A stretch of 18,707 nt of DNA. Source: CAZJGF01 sp964545665 (GTDB taxonomy: Bacteria; Chloroflexota; Dehalococcoidia; GIF9; AB-539-J10). Shown piece by piece: positions 6,952 through 13,761 of this stretch; the first letter of the stretch is position 1; every line of letters begins with the position of its first letter. Below the pieces are notes generated by a model that did no database searches, had not been told where the DNA came from, and saw nothing but the letters and a program-made list of their open reading frames with translations. A program made the translations under genes and the position numbers. The stretch lies in the NCBI GenBank assembly GCA_964545665.1, contig CAZJGF010000021.1, positions 1 through 18,707 of the forward strand. Direction: 5' to 3'.

Positions 6952-8313
6952 TCATACCTTTGGAAGTTGAGCTAGCGCCTCCTTTATTTTCTCATCAGGA
7001 TACTCATAGTCTTGAAGCTTACCTGAGAGATAGGCATCGTAGGCGGCCATATCAACATGTCCATGTCCGCTATGGGCCAGAAGGATGGTCTTCGACTCAC
7101 CAGATTCCTTGCATTTAAGAGCTTCATCAATCACCACCTTAATTGCATGGTTCGGCTCCGGGGCGCTGATAATGCCCTCAGTCCGAGCAAAGGTTATCCC
7201 CGCCTGGAAAGTAGCCAACTGGTGCTCAGCTCGAGCTTCAACCAGCCCTAACTTGTAGAGATGACATATGATGGGTGCCATCCCATGATAGCGAAGACCT
7301 CCAGCGTGAATTGGAGGAGGAATAAAGCCATGCCCCAAGGTGTACATTTTGAGCAGCGGAGTAAGTCCAGCTTCGTCACCAAAGTCATAAGCATAGGGTC
7401 CCTTGGTCACGCTGGGACAGCTTGCTGGCTCTACATTAATGATGCGCAGGTCTGGCTTTGTACCGTCGATTTTATCCTTGACGAAGGGTAAAAACAGGCC
7501 GGCAAAGTTTGAGCCGCCGCCAATGCAACCTACAATAATATCAGGATAGGCATCTGCCTTCTCCATCAGCTTTTTTGCCTCCAGCCCATTTACAGTTTGA
7601 TGCAACAGGACATGGTTAAGCACACTGCCCAAAGCATAGTGAGTGTCATCACGAGACACGGCATCCTCTACCGCCTCACTAATAGCTAGCCCCAAGCTAC
7701 CAGGACAATCAGGGTCTCTGGCCAGCATATCACGCCCTGCCTTGGTATCTGGACTGGGACTGGGGATGCATTTAGCTCCCCAGGTCTCCATCATGACGCG
7801 GCGATACGGTTTCTGGTTGTAGCTGATCCTGACCATATATACCTTAATCTCAAGGCCAAAACAGGCACCACCAAAAGACAAGGCACTCCCCCATTGCCCG
7901 GCTCCAGTCTCAGTGGTGATTCGCTTGACCCCTTCTTGCTTATTGTAGAAGGCCTGAGCCACCGCGGTGTTAGGCTTGTGACTCCCAGGGGGACTCGTCC
8001 CCTCGTATTTGTAGAAAATCCTGGCCGGGGTATCCAGGGCCTTCTCCAATCTATGCGCTCGAAACAACGTCGTCGGCCTCCAAAGTCGGTAGACGTCTTG
8101 CACCTCCTCAGGAACTTCAATCCACCTCTCGGTGCTCACCTCCTGCTTGATCAACTCCATGGGAAATAGAGGAGCTAGGTCATCGGGGCCTAGTGGCTTT
8201 CCGGTGGCAGGATGCAAATCTGGTGGCAGTGGCTCAGGCAAGTCAGCCAGGATGTTGTACCAGTATTTTGGTATCTCTTCCTCATCGAGCGTAAACTTTG
8301 TTCTCTTATCCAT
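6952..8313 (-). CDS. trpB2: TrpB2-type tryptophan synthase beta chain
   Basis: PLP enzyme joining indole and serine to make tryptophan. At 453 residues it is longer than canonical TrpB and has the TrpB2 hallmarks: an N-terminal extension (KYWYNILADLPEPLPPDLHP), RPTTLFRAHRLE, and the PLP lysine in PPGSHKPNTA (Lys113) instead of the TrpB1 TGAHKINN. TTETGAGQWGSAL (Glu135) and the phosphate-binding GCIGGGSNF (262-270) are intact. TrpB2 proteins usually lack the TrpA-binding interface, so this one may scavenge indole or use a different serine donor. ATG 8313 follows AAAGGAGATTAAAAA. It is separated from trpA by 143 nt that contain a small ORF resembling the one at the head of the operon, so it may be controlled separately from trpBA. 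It is the last gene of the trp cluster. Confidence 0.92.
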   Translation of the reverse strand: MDKRTKFTLDEEEIPKYWYNILADLPEPLPPDLHPATGKPLGPDDLAPLFPMELIKQEVSTERWIEVPEEVQDVYRLWRPTTLFRAHRLEKALDTPARIFYKYEGTSPPGSHKPNTAVAQAFYNKQEGVKRITTETGAGQWGSALSFGGACFGLEIKVYMVRISYNQKPYRRVMMETWGAKCIPSPSPDTKAGRDMLARDPDCPGSLGLAISEAVEDAVSRDDTHYALGSVLNHVLLHQTVNGLEAKKLMEKADAYPDIIVGCIGGGSNFAGLFLPFVKDKIDGTKPDLRIINVEPASCPSVTKGPYAYDFGDEAGLTPLLKMYTLGHGFIPPPIHAGGLRYHGMAPIICHLYKLGLVEARAEHQLATFQAGITFARTEGIISAPEPNHAIKVVIDEALKCKESGESKTILLAHSGHGHVDMAAYDAYLSGKLQDYEYPDEKIKEALAQLPKV

Positions 8314-8337
8314 TTTTTAATCTCCTTTCTTTTCAGT

Positions 8338-8406
8338 TTACTTGTTGTTGACTCTTGATATTTCGGCGCCGCTGGGCCGGCGCCAGATTCGCAATACAAT
8401 AAACAT
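8338..8406 (-). CDS. Small trp-associated peptide, copy 2 (WRRPSGAEIS leader)
   Basis: Unannotated ORF of 22 codons between trpA and trpB2. The product begins MFIV, has the core LRIWRRPSGAEIS and ends SRVNNK. The ATG at 8404-8406 follows GGAGG with an 8-nt spacer, and the TAA lies 24 nt before the trpB2 ATG. The core is identical to the small ORF at 13292-13387, which has the same SD-to-core spacing; differences outside the core are mostly conservative (Ile/Phe, Ile/Val, Lys/Arg), as expected of a translated sequence. One Trp codon and two Arg codons precede a Pro codon, and the RNA there can form a GC-rich hairpin. I do not recognise a named family. A leader peptide that regulates trpB2, possibly by ribosome pausing, is the most likely role. 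Confidence 0.7.
   Translation of the reverse strand: MFIVLRIWRRPSGAEISRVNNK
8360..8396. repeat. 37-nt direct repeat, copy 2, within small ORF
   Basis: Identical over 37 nt to 13341-13377 and in the same orientation. It contains a 7-bp perfect stem GGCGCCG / CGGCGCC with a 6-nt loop (8365-8384). It codes for the peptide core in both copies. Confidence 0.9.
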
Positions 8407-8456
8407 AGTCAAATCCTCCTTCAATAAAATAAAAAACCTCCTAAAATCTGAAATCT

Positions 8457-9236
8457 CTATGATTTTTCCAGGGCCTCCCTCATCTGTCTTGCAAAATCTT
8501 GAACAAGGCTTAAAGATTTATCTTCGCCCATAAGTTGAATGATGCGACTACCCACAATTACCCCGTTAACTATTCTCTGTATTCGCCTAGCTTGTTCCGG
8601 AGTAGATATTCCAAATCCCAGACAAAGGGGCTTATCAGTCATTCTTCGTACCTTGGTCACAAATGCCTCTAAGTCTAGGGGTAAATCATCTCTGGCTCCG
8701 GTGACTCCAGTTACTGAAACCAGATATATGAAGCCACGAGATTTTTCGGCTATAAGCTGAATGCGCTCCTCAGTGCTGGTAGGAGTCAACAGATAAATGA
8801 GATCCATACCGTGATTTTGTGTGATGATCTCTAATTCACAGCCTTCCTCAAGAGAGAGGTCAGGAATAATCAAGCCATCAATTCCAGAATTGGCGCAAGC
8901 ATCACAAAATTTCTCCAGACCATAGTTGAAAATTGGATTGAAATAGCTCATAAATACCAAGGGGACCTTAACTCTCTGATTTAATTCTTGGGCTACTTCG
9001 AGGCAAACTTTCGGAGTAACCCCGTTTTGTAAGGCATGAAAGCTTGATTTCTGTATGGTCACGCCATCAGCCACAGGGTCAGAAAAAGGAATACCTAGTT
9101 CTACTAGATCGCTGCCACTGTTCGCAAGAATGGGAACTACTTTTAAGGTTGCTTCGATACTGGGATAACCTACAGTGATATAAGGAATAAAAGCCGTATA
9201 ATTTGGTTTGGCAAAAACAGAGGCAATGCGACTCAT
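8457..9236 (-). CDS. trpA: Tryptophan synthase alpha chain
   Basis: Cleaves indole-3-glycerol phosphate to indole and glyceraldehyde 3-phosphate and channels indole to TrpB. The 259-residue TIM barrel has the catalytic acids in VELGIPFSDPVADG: Glu46 and Asp57, matching Glu49 and Asp60 of the E. coli enzyme. PYITVGYPS near the N-terminus, FMSYFNPIFNYG, YLVSVTGVTGARDDLP and the phosphate-binding FGIST and GVIVGSRI are present. The ATG overlaps the trpB stop by 4 nt (ATGA), the usual coupling for these subunits. It is followed by a 143-nt gap that carries the second small leader-like ORF. Confidence 0.96.
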   Translation of the reverse strand: MSRIASVFAKPNYTAFIPYITVGYPSIEATLKVVPILANSGSDLVELGIPFSDPVADGVTIQKSSFHALQNGVTPKVCLEVAQELNQRVKVPLVFMSYFNPIFNYGLEKFCDACANSGIDGLIIPDLSLEEGCELEIITQNHGMDLIYLLTPTSTEERIQLIAEKSRGFIYLVSVTGVTGARDDLPLDLEAFVTKVRRMTDKPLCLGFGISTPEQARRIQRIVNGVIVGSRIIQLMGEDKSLSLVQDFARQMREALEKS

Positions 9237-10423
9237 AGTCTTACTCCCAACGCTTTAGCTACAATGTCAATATCTTTATCACCTCGACCAGAAAGGTTAA
9301 CAACGATGATTTGCTCCTTATCCAAAGAGCTCGCCATTTTAGCAGCGTAGGCTACAGCATGCGCTGGCTCGAGCGCCGGGATAATGCCCTCAGTTTGACA
9401 AAGGAGCTGAAAAGCCTCTAATGCCATGTTATCGTCCACAGCAACATAATTAGCTCTCCCCACGGCTTTATAGTAGCTGTGCTCGGGCCCTACCCCGGGG
9501 TAATCCAGCCCGGGAGCAATGCTGTGCGTCTGGCAAATCTGCCCAGCGTCATCCTGCAGAACATAGGATTTTGTCCCATGGAGTACTCCTGCTCTGCCTG
9601 CAACTAGGGAGGCGGCGTGCTGACCAGTGTTAAGCCCTCTTCCTGCCGCCTCTACCCCAATGAACTTTACATCCTTATCATCCACGAAGGGATGAAAAAT
9701 TCCAATAGCGTTGCTCCCTCCACCTACGCAGGCAATTATATAATCAGCTAAGCGACCGCATTTTTCCAAGATCTGTTGTTTTGTTTCCTTGCCTATAATT
9801 GACTGAAAATCACGCACCATTGTGGGGTAGGGATGAGGCCCTACCACTGAGCCAAGAAGGTAGTAACTATCTCTTACATTGGTTACCCAGTCTCTTATCG
9901 CTTCGTTAATAGCATCCTTTAAGGTTTTACTACCTGACGAAACAGGGCACACCTCTGCCCCCAATAGTTTCATACGGAAGACATTAAGTGACTGACGATT
10001 TACATCCTCTTCTCCCATATAGACGATGCAATCCAGCCCTAGCTTGGCACATATAGTAGCCGCGGCTACTCCGTGCTGCCCAGCACCAGTCTCGGCGAGA
10101 ATTCTTCGCTTTGCCATTCTGCAAGCTAAAAGACCTTGCCCTAGAGCATTATTTATCTTATGCGCTCCAGTATGAGCTAAGTCTTCCCTTTTAAGGAAAA
10201 TTTGAGCACCTCCGCAGTGCTTGGTGAGCCTTTCAGCGAAGTAAAGAGGTGTTGGCCTTCCTGAGTAATCCCGAGACAAGGAATCGAATTCAGCCCAGAA
10301 AGATGGGTCATGCTTTGCCTCATTATAAGCCGCATCCAGGTCGTTTAAAGCTGGTACCAGCGTTTCAGGCACAAACCGTCCACCATAGTCTCCAAAGTAG
10401 CCTTTATTATCAGGTAGCACCAT
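9233..10423 (-). CDS. trpB: Tryptophan synthase beta chain (canonical TrpB1)
   Basis: PLP-dependent subunit that condenses indole with serine. The 396-residue product is the normal length and opens with the typical GYFGDYGGRFVPETL. The PLP lysine is Lys89 in AHTGAHKINNALGQ, Glu111 lies in LAETGAGQHGVA, and the GGGSNAIG phosphate loop is intact. ATG 10423 is preceded by AAATGGAGGTGT, 11 nt after the trpF stop. It is coupled to trpA by a 4-nt overlap, and these two should form the alpha2-beta2 complex. A second, TrpB2-type enzyme follows trpA in the same direction. Confidence 0.97.
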   Translation of the reverse strand: MVLPDNKGYFGDYGGRFVPETLVPALNDLDAAYNEAKHDPSFWAEFDSLSRDYSGRPTPLYFAERLTKHCGGAQIFLKREDLAHTGAHKINNALGQGLLACRMAKRRILAETGAGQHGVAAATICAKLGLDCIVYMGEEDVNRQSLNVFRMKLLGAEVCPVSSGSKTLKDAINEAIRDWVTNVRDSYYLLGSVVGPHPYPTMVRDFQSIIGKETKQQILEKCGRLADYIIACVGGGSNAIGIFHPFVDDKDVKFIGVEAAGRGLNTGQHAASLVAGRAGVLHGTKSYVLQDDAGQICQTHSIAPGLDYPGVGPEHSYYKAVGRANYVAVDDNMALEAFQLLCQTEGIIPALEPAHAVAYAAKMASSLDKEQIIVVNLSGRGDKDIDIVAKALGVRL

Positions 10424-10434
10424 ACACCTCCATT

Positions 10435-11097
10435 TTACTTGGAATGAACTTTAGCTATGAATTGCCTTACTTTGCCCTCATCCAAATACCCACCGGAAAT
10501 TACCCCCGAAAATACATCTACTGCATAGGGCTCAACCTTATCTATGGCGTTAGATACATTATCAAGGCGGAGCCCTCCCGCCAGGATAAGGGGAGTGGGA
10601 TATATCTTATCCCTTATCTCTCTGGCTATGCTCAATGGCATCATCCTTCCGGTAGCCCCAGCCTTATCTACTTGATAGCTATCCACTAGGATGGCATCAG
10701 CTCCAGCAGCTATACATTCTCTGGCATACCCGACAGGGTCATTTCCTTCAGCCATCTTGTCACCTTGGAAGTGGAGCACCTTGATTATTCTTGTCTTTAG
10801 CCTTTTCTTTAAAGTGGCCACGTCTTCAGGATTATTGAAGCCGTGTAGCTGTAAAATATCAGGGGAGACTTCCTCCTTCATATGGCATATTTCATCTACC
10901 CTTTCCTCAGTTTCTATTAGAACACTGGAGATAAGAGGGGGAATAAGGCAGCTAAGTTCTCTGGCTTGAGTCCTACTCAAGTTACAGGGGATACTTTGCC
11001 GAACTTCAGTAATGAGGCCGATACCATCGACCCCAGCCTCAACCAAAAGGTCTACATCCTCTTTTTTTCTAGTACCGCATATTATAACCTTAGCCAT
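10435..11097 (-). CDS. trpF: Phosphoribosylanthranilate isomerase
   Basis: Amadori isomerisation of N-(5'-phosphoribosyl)anthranilate to the ribulose form, the third step from chorismate. The 220-residue barrel keeps the general-base cysteine Cys7 (VIICG) and the general acid Asp139 (AILVDSY), with LQLHG at 83-87 and LAGGLRLDNV near the C-terminus. It is a divergent member: the usual GFVF-x-x-KSPR segment reads GLITEVRQSIPCNLS, and the final phosphate-binding segment reads DVFSGVISGG. Both could affect phosphate binding but not identity. The start overlaps the trpC end by 8 nt, and trpB follows after 11 nt. Confidence 0.9.
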   Translation of the reverse strand: MAKVIICGTRKKEDVDLLVEAGVDGIGLITEVRQSIPCNLSRTQARELSCLIPPLISSVLIETEERVDEICHMKEEVSPDILQLHGFNNPEDVATLKKRLKTRIIKVLHFQGDKMAEGNDPVGYARECIAAGADAILVDSYQVDKAGATGRMMPLSIAREIRDKIYPTPLILAGGLRLDNVSNAIDKVEPYAVDVFSGVISGGYLDEGKVRQFIAKVHSK

Positions 11098-11800
11098 TCG
11101 CCCCTTCTAAGATATGAACGAAGCTTGCTACAGTTGCTACGGGTTCTTTTGAAACCATAAAAGCAGTTCCCACCAAGATGGCATCAGCACCACGAGCGAG
11201 CACCTTCCTTACGTCTTCTTTATTCCTTATCCCACTTTCGCTTATCACTATCACTCCTTCTGGCAGAAGCGGAGCAAGCTTTTGAGTGGGAATAATTTGG
11301 TCTTCCCCTCTTTCCAAGTCTAAGATGTCCTTGTTATTTATGCCAACCATATCCAAAGGCAACCCTTTTAGATTTTTCAATTCTTCTCGTGTATGAATTT
11401 CAACCACCGTCTCCATTCCCAGATAATGAGCATATTCGTTTAGGTCGGCTAATTTCTCCTTAGACAACATAGCTGAGATCAAGAGCACTGCTTCCACTCC
11501 TAATTGCTTACACTCCAGGATCTGGTCTTTCCTTTTAATAAAATCCTTTCTTAAAACGGGTACTTTAACGCTTGACGCAATTTTCTTCAGTGTCACCATA
11601 TCTCCGCCAAAGTGCAATGGCTCCGTCACTACTGAAACTGCACAAGCTCCGCCGCAGATATACTCATCAGCAATTTGCACAGGATCCCTATCCTTTAATA
11701 AATCACCATCTTTCGGTGAGCGTAATTTTATCTCAGCAATTAAAGGGACCCTACCCTCTTTTTTTGCCCTTTTAATTACTTGTGTAAGTTTCATTCTCAC
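11090..11800 (-). CDS. trpC: Indole-3-glycerol-phosphate synthase
   Basis: Closes the indole ring: CdRP to indole-3-glycerol phosphate. The barrel motifs are present: LIAEIKLRSPKDGD (Glu23, Lys25), VLRKDFI (Lys85), VVEIH (Glu134), GINNKDI (Asn155/156), ISESGI (Glu188, Ser189) and LVGTAFM. At 236 residues it is shorter than most TrpC proteins (about 250-270) because much of the N-terminal helical extension is missing. The first candidate start is GTG at 11800 and the next is ATG at 11794; neither has a perfectly spaced ribosome-binding site (AGGGTGAGA before the ATG). A 113-nt gap separates it from trpD; no promoter or hairpin was recognised there. Confidence 0.93.
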   Translation of the reverse strand: MRMKLTQVIKRAKKEGRVPLIAEIKLRSPKDGDLLKDRDPVQIADEYICGGACAVSVVTEPLHFGGDMVTLKKIASSVKVPVLRKDFIKRKDQILECKQLGVEAVLLISAMLSKEKLADLNEYAHYLGMETVVEIHTREELKNLKGLPLDMVGINNKDILDLERGEDQIIPTQKLAPLLPEGVIVISESGIRNKEDVRKVLARGADAILVGTAFMVSKEPVATVASFVHILEGANG

Positions 11801-11913
11801 CCTGCTTTTTCAGTTTTCCCCTTTCCTAAGTTCCTCCCTTTACACAAGGCCCGCAAGTAACGAAGTTCAAGGAAGATCAAGAACTAACAACTTTTATCAT
11901 ATTTTTTCTCTCT

Positions 11914-12951
11914 TTACATCTTCTGGGAAACTTCAACCAGTTCATCTAGCTTCTTCGCCGCTTTGCCCTCATCAATGATTTTCTGGGCGTACTCGACTCC
12001 TTCCTTTAAGTTTGGCACCTTTTCTGCAACAACAAATGCACCGGCAGCATTGAGAACAACTACATCACGCTTTGGCCCTCTCTCTTTGCCTTCAAAGACC
12101 TCACGGACTGTCTTCGCATTGTATTTGGGGTCACCCGGGGCAATGTCATCAATCTTACACCTTTTTAGTCCCAATTCCTCAGGAGTAATGGTATATTCGG
12201 TGACCTCTCCGTCTCTCACTTCAGCAATAAGGCTCTCCCCAAGAATAGAGAGTTCATCCAAGCCATCCAGCCCGTGTGCTACCAAAATATGCTTGTGATC
12301 CAACCTTGCCCAGACCTCTGCTATCTTGCGAACCAGCTCCGGCCGGTATACACCATTGATATGGCATCGGGCTCGGGCCGGATTGATGAGTGGTCCAATG
12401 ATGGTAAAGAAAATGGTCTTGATGCCCAACTCGCTTTCTGGGCCCCAAACCTTACCCATTACCGGGTGGAATAGTCCAGCGTTAACAAAGGCAATGCCCA
12501 CTCTCTCAATCAATTCTTCAGCCTGCTCGGGGGTGAGCTCGATATTTACACCTAATGCTTCAAAAGCATCAGCGCTACCAGATAGATGTGAGATGGAACG
12601 TGAGCCGTGCTTGGCTACTTTAACTCCACCAGCAGCAGCTAAAATCGCAGTTGCTGTCGAGATATTAAAGGTGGGCAATCCCCCTCCAGTCCCACAGGTA
12701 TCCACTAGCTCTCCTTGAATCTTTGGCCTCAAAGGAATGGCTACATCGCGCATTGCATTAGCAATCGCAGCTATCTCGGTTACTGTCTGCCCTTTCATAA
12801 GAAGAGCAACTTGGAAACCACCGATTTGCACTGAGGAGACCTTATCATCCTTGATTCCCAAAATCACTCCCCTGATCTCCTCCTCAGTCAACTCTTCCTT
12901 CAAAGTGAGCTTACGCATTACCCTTTTTATTGTTTCGTCTTGTCCTTTCAT
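11914..12951 (-). CDS. trpD: Anthranilate phosphoribosyltransferase
   Basis: Transfers phosphoribose from PRPP to anthranilate, the entry reaction of the pathway encoded here. The 345-residue product is normal in length. Motifs are DTCGTGGGLPTFNISTA (PRPP loop GTGGG at 87-91), KHGSRSISHLSGSAD (114-128) and HGLDGLDELS with the metal-binding Asp-Glu (229-233). The PRPP loop reads GTGGGLPT rather than the common GTGGDG-x-x-T, a variation outside the invariant glycines. ATG 12951 follows GGGAGAATTTAGAA. It lies 27 nt after the RAM-domain gene. No trpE or trpG precedes it, so anthranilate must come from genes elsewhere or from uptake. Confidence 0.96.
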   Translation of the reverse strand: MKGQDETIKRVMRKLTLKEELTEEEIRGVILGIKDDKVSSVQIGGFQVALLMKGQTVTEIAAIANAMRDVAIPLRPKIQGELVDTCGTGGGLPTFNISTATAILAAAGGVKVAKHGSRSISHLSGSADAFEALGVNIELTPEQAEELIERVGIAFVNAGLFHPVMGKVWGPESELGIKTIFFTIIGPLINPARARCHINGVYRPELVRKIAEVWARLDHKHILVAHGLDGLDELSILGESLIAEVRDGEVTEYTITPEELGLKRCKIDDIAPGDPKYNAKTVREVFEGKERGPKRDVVVLNAAGAFVVAEKVPNLKEGVEYAQKIIDEGKAAKKLDELVEVSQKM

Positions 12952-12978
12952 TTCTAAATTCTCCCTTTCTAAATCTAT

Positions 12979-13263
12979 TTACTTTTCTTCCAATTTATGC
13001 CCAGCAGCGAGGTCGAAGTTTACGTATTTATATGTTTCGAAAGTCAAGAGGGTCACTGTATGTTTAATACCAGCTATTTTCTGTATCTTTTTGGGAACCA
13101 CCTCCCCTAAAGATTTAATATCGGCGAGTCTGAGTTTAGCCAGTATATCGTGCTCACCAGCAATGGAATAGATCTCGGTTAACTGAGGAAGCTTATTCAG
13201 CTCATTAACCACCTCCGGGACTTTCCCACTCTCTACATCTATCAATACAAACGCTGTCTCCAT
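12979..13263 (-). CDS. Stand-alone RAM (Lrp/AsnC ligand-binding) domain protein
   Basis: A 94-residue protein made of only the C-terminal effector domain of Lrp/AsnC regulators, without a helix-turn-helix. Visible are ETAFVLIDVESGKVPEVVNE (first strand and helix), the glycine-containing turn SIAGEHDILAKL (residues 33-44; GEHD corresponds to the GxyD turn) and the last strand HTVTLLTFETYKY. Such domains form dimers and higher oligomers and bind amino acids between protomers. It is the first full-size gene of the trp operon, 28 nt after the first small ORF, with a strong AAGGAGG site before ATG 13263. A tryptophan or aromatic-ligand sensor acting on a trp enzyme or on another regulator is plausible, but only from context. 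Confidence 0.85.
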   Translation of the reverse strand: METAFVLIDVESGKVPEVVNELNKLPQLTEIYSIAGEHDILAKLRLADIKSLGEVVPKKIQKIAGIKHTVTLLTFETYKYVNFDLAAGHKLEEK

Positions 13264-13291
13264 CTTTTTCCTCCTTATATTTAAATTTGGA

Positions 13292-13387
13292 TTAAAATCC
13301 GAAGTTGGGGCTTTTTGCGGTTACTTTTCCATACTTAGAAATTTCGGCGCCGCTGGGCCGGCGCCAGATTCGCAATATAATGATCAT
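13292..13387 (-). CDS. Small trp-associated peptide, copy 1 (WRRPSGAEIS leader)
   Basis: Unannotated ORF of 31 codons immediately after the T-box terminator and before the RAM gene. The product begins MIII, carries the core LRIWRRPSGAEIS, and has a tail KYGKVTAKSPNFGF absent from copy 2. The ATG (13385-13387) follows GGAGGTG with a 5-nt spacer. An upstream in-frame ATG near 13474 lies inside the T-box and before its terminator, so the shorter start is preferred. It would be translated whenever the T-box reads through, making it the first cistron of the trp operon. The single Trp codon, Arg-Arg-Pro context and conserved RNA hairpin suggest a regulatory or arrest-type peptide; I know no family name for it. 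Confidence 0.72.
   Translation of the reverse strand: MIIILRIWRRPSGAEISKYGKVTAKSPNFGF
13341..13377. repeat. 37-nt direct repeat, copy 1, within small ORF
   Basis: Exact match to 8360-8396, including synonymous codon positions, about 5 kb away in the same orientation. The hairpin GGCGCCG / CGGCGCC with a 6-nt loop lies at 13346-13365. Confidence 0.9.
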
Positions 13388-13402
13388 GATTACACCTCCA
13401 AT

Positions 13403-13433
13403 AAAAAGCCTCTCGCCAAGGGGCGAGAGGCTT
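13403..13433 (-). terminator. T-box intrinsic terminator
   Basis: On the minus strand a perfect 12-bp stem (AAGCCTCTCGCC / GGCGAGAGGCTT, 13406-13433) with loop CCTT runs into a U-tract at 13407-13403. Its 5' arm is also the 3' strand of the T-box antiterminator, so the two folds exclude each other. Confidence 0.93.
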
Positions 13434-13684
13434 AATCTTCGCGGTGCCACCCTATTTCGGTCTTTTCTGACCATCTCTTTTCAGGTACAGCTAATATTAG
13501 CGATACCCTGGACTCTGATAACGCTGCCCCTGCGGCAAAGCCTACTCAGCGTGATAGCCTTTCGGTTTGCAGCTCCCAGGTCCATTCCAGCCTGGCGCAA
13601 GTATCGGCTCACACCTAACCCGACTCTCTGAACTCCGCCCTAAGCTGTACTAGTCCTGTTCTCAGCCTTTCCCATATTCAATTT
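13403..13684 (-). promoter_or_regulatory. Tryptophan T-box riboswitch controlling the trp operon
   Basis: The T-box sequence AGGGTGGCACCGCG is at 13453-13440. The antiterminator can be drawn exactly: AGGG and GCGA flank the 7-nt tRNA-binding bulge UGGCACC and pair with CCCU and UCGC (13419-13426), which belong to the terminator's 5' arm. In Stem I, CAGCUU pairs with GAGCUG, and the apical arm GUCGG/CCGAU follows. The 3' side of the specifier loop reads GGAAUGGACC, so the specifier codon is UGG (13582-13584), that is tRNA-Trp. Uncharged tRNA-Trp should stabilise the antiterminator and allow transcription of the small ORF, the RAM gene and trpDCFBA. Confidence 0.93.
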
Positions 13685-13690
13685 CAAATA

Positions 13691-13719
13691 TTGTTACACA
13701 GCAAGTCTGCAATTGTCAA
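13691..13719 (-). promoter_or_regulatory. Sigma-70-type promoter of the trp operon
   Basis: The minus strand has a perfect -35 TTGACA (13714-13719), a 17-bp spacer and a -10 TAACAA (13691-13696). The start would be near 13684, exactly where a T-box leader should begin. It lies within 50 nt of the livF stop, and no terminator is visible between livF and this promoter, so read-through from the transporter operon into the T-box is possible. Confidence 0.75.
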
Positions 13720-13761
13720 TAGCTTGCGGGATGCCTTCATAACTTCAACAGATACAGAACC

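Noticed and set aside
8190..8399. 69-residue minus-strand ORF overlapping the small ORF before trpB2
   Set aside because: It uses another frame through the repeat, overlaps the trpB2 start and does not preserve the peptide core shared with copy 1.
11801..11913. Internal promoter or attenuator in the trpD-trpC gap
   Set aside because: No convincing -35/-10 pair, hairpin or small ORF; MIKVVSS is too short and unsupported.
13388..13474. N-terminal extension of the first small ORF up to an ATG near 13474
   Set aside because: The extension lies in the T-box antiterminator/terminator and has no good ribosome-binding site, while the internal ATG has GGAGGTG at ideal spacing and matches copy 2.
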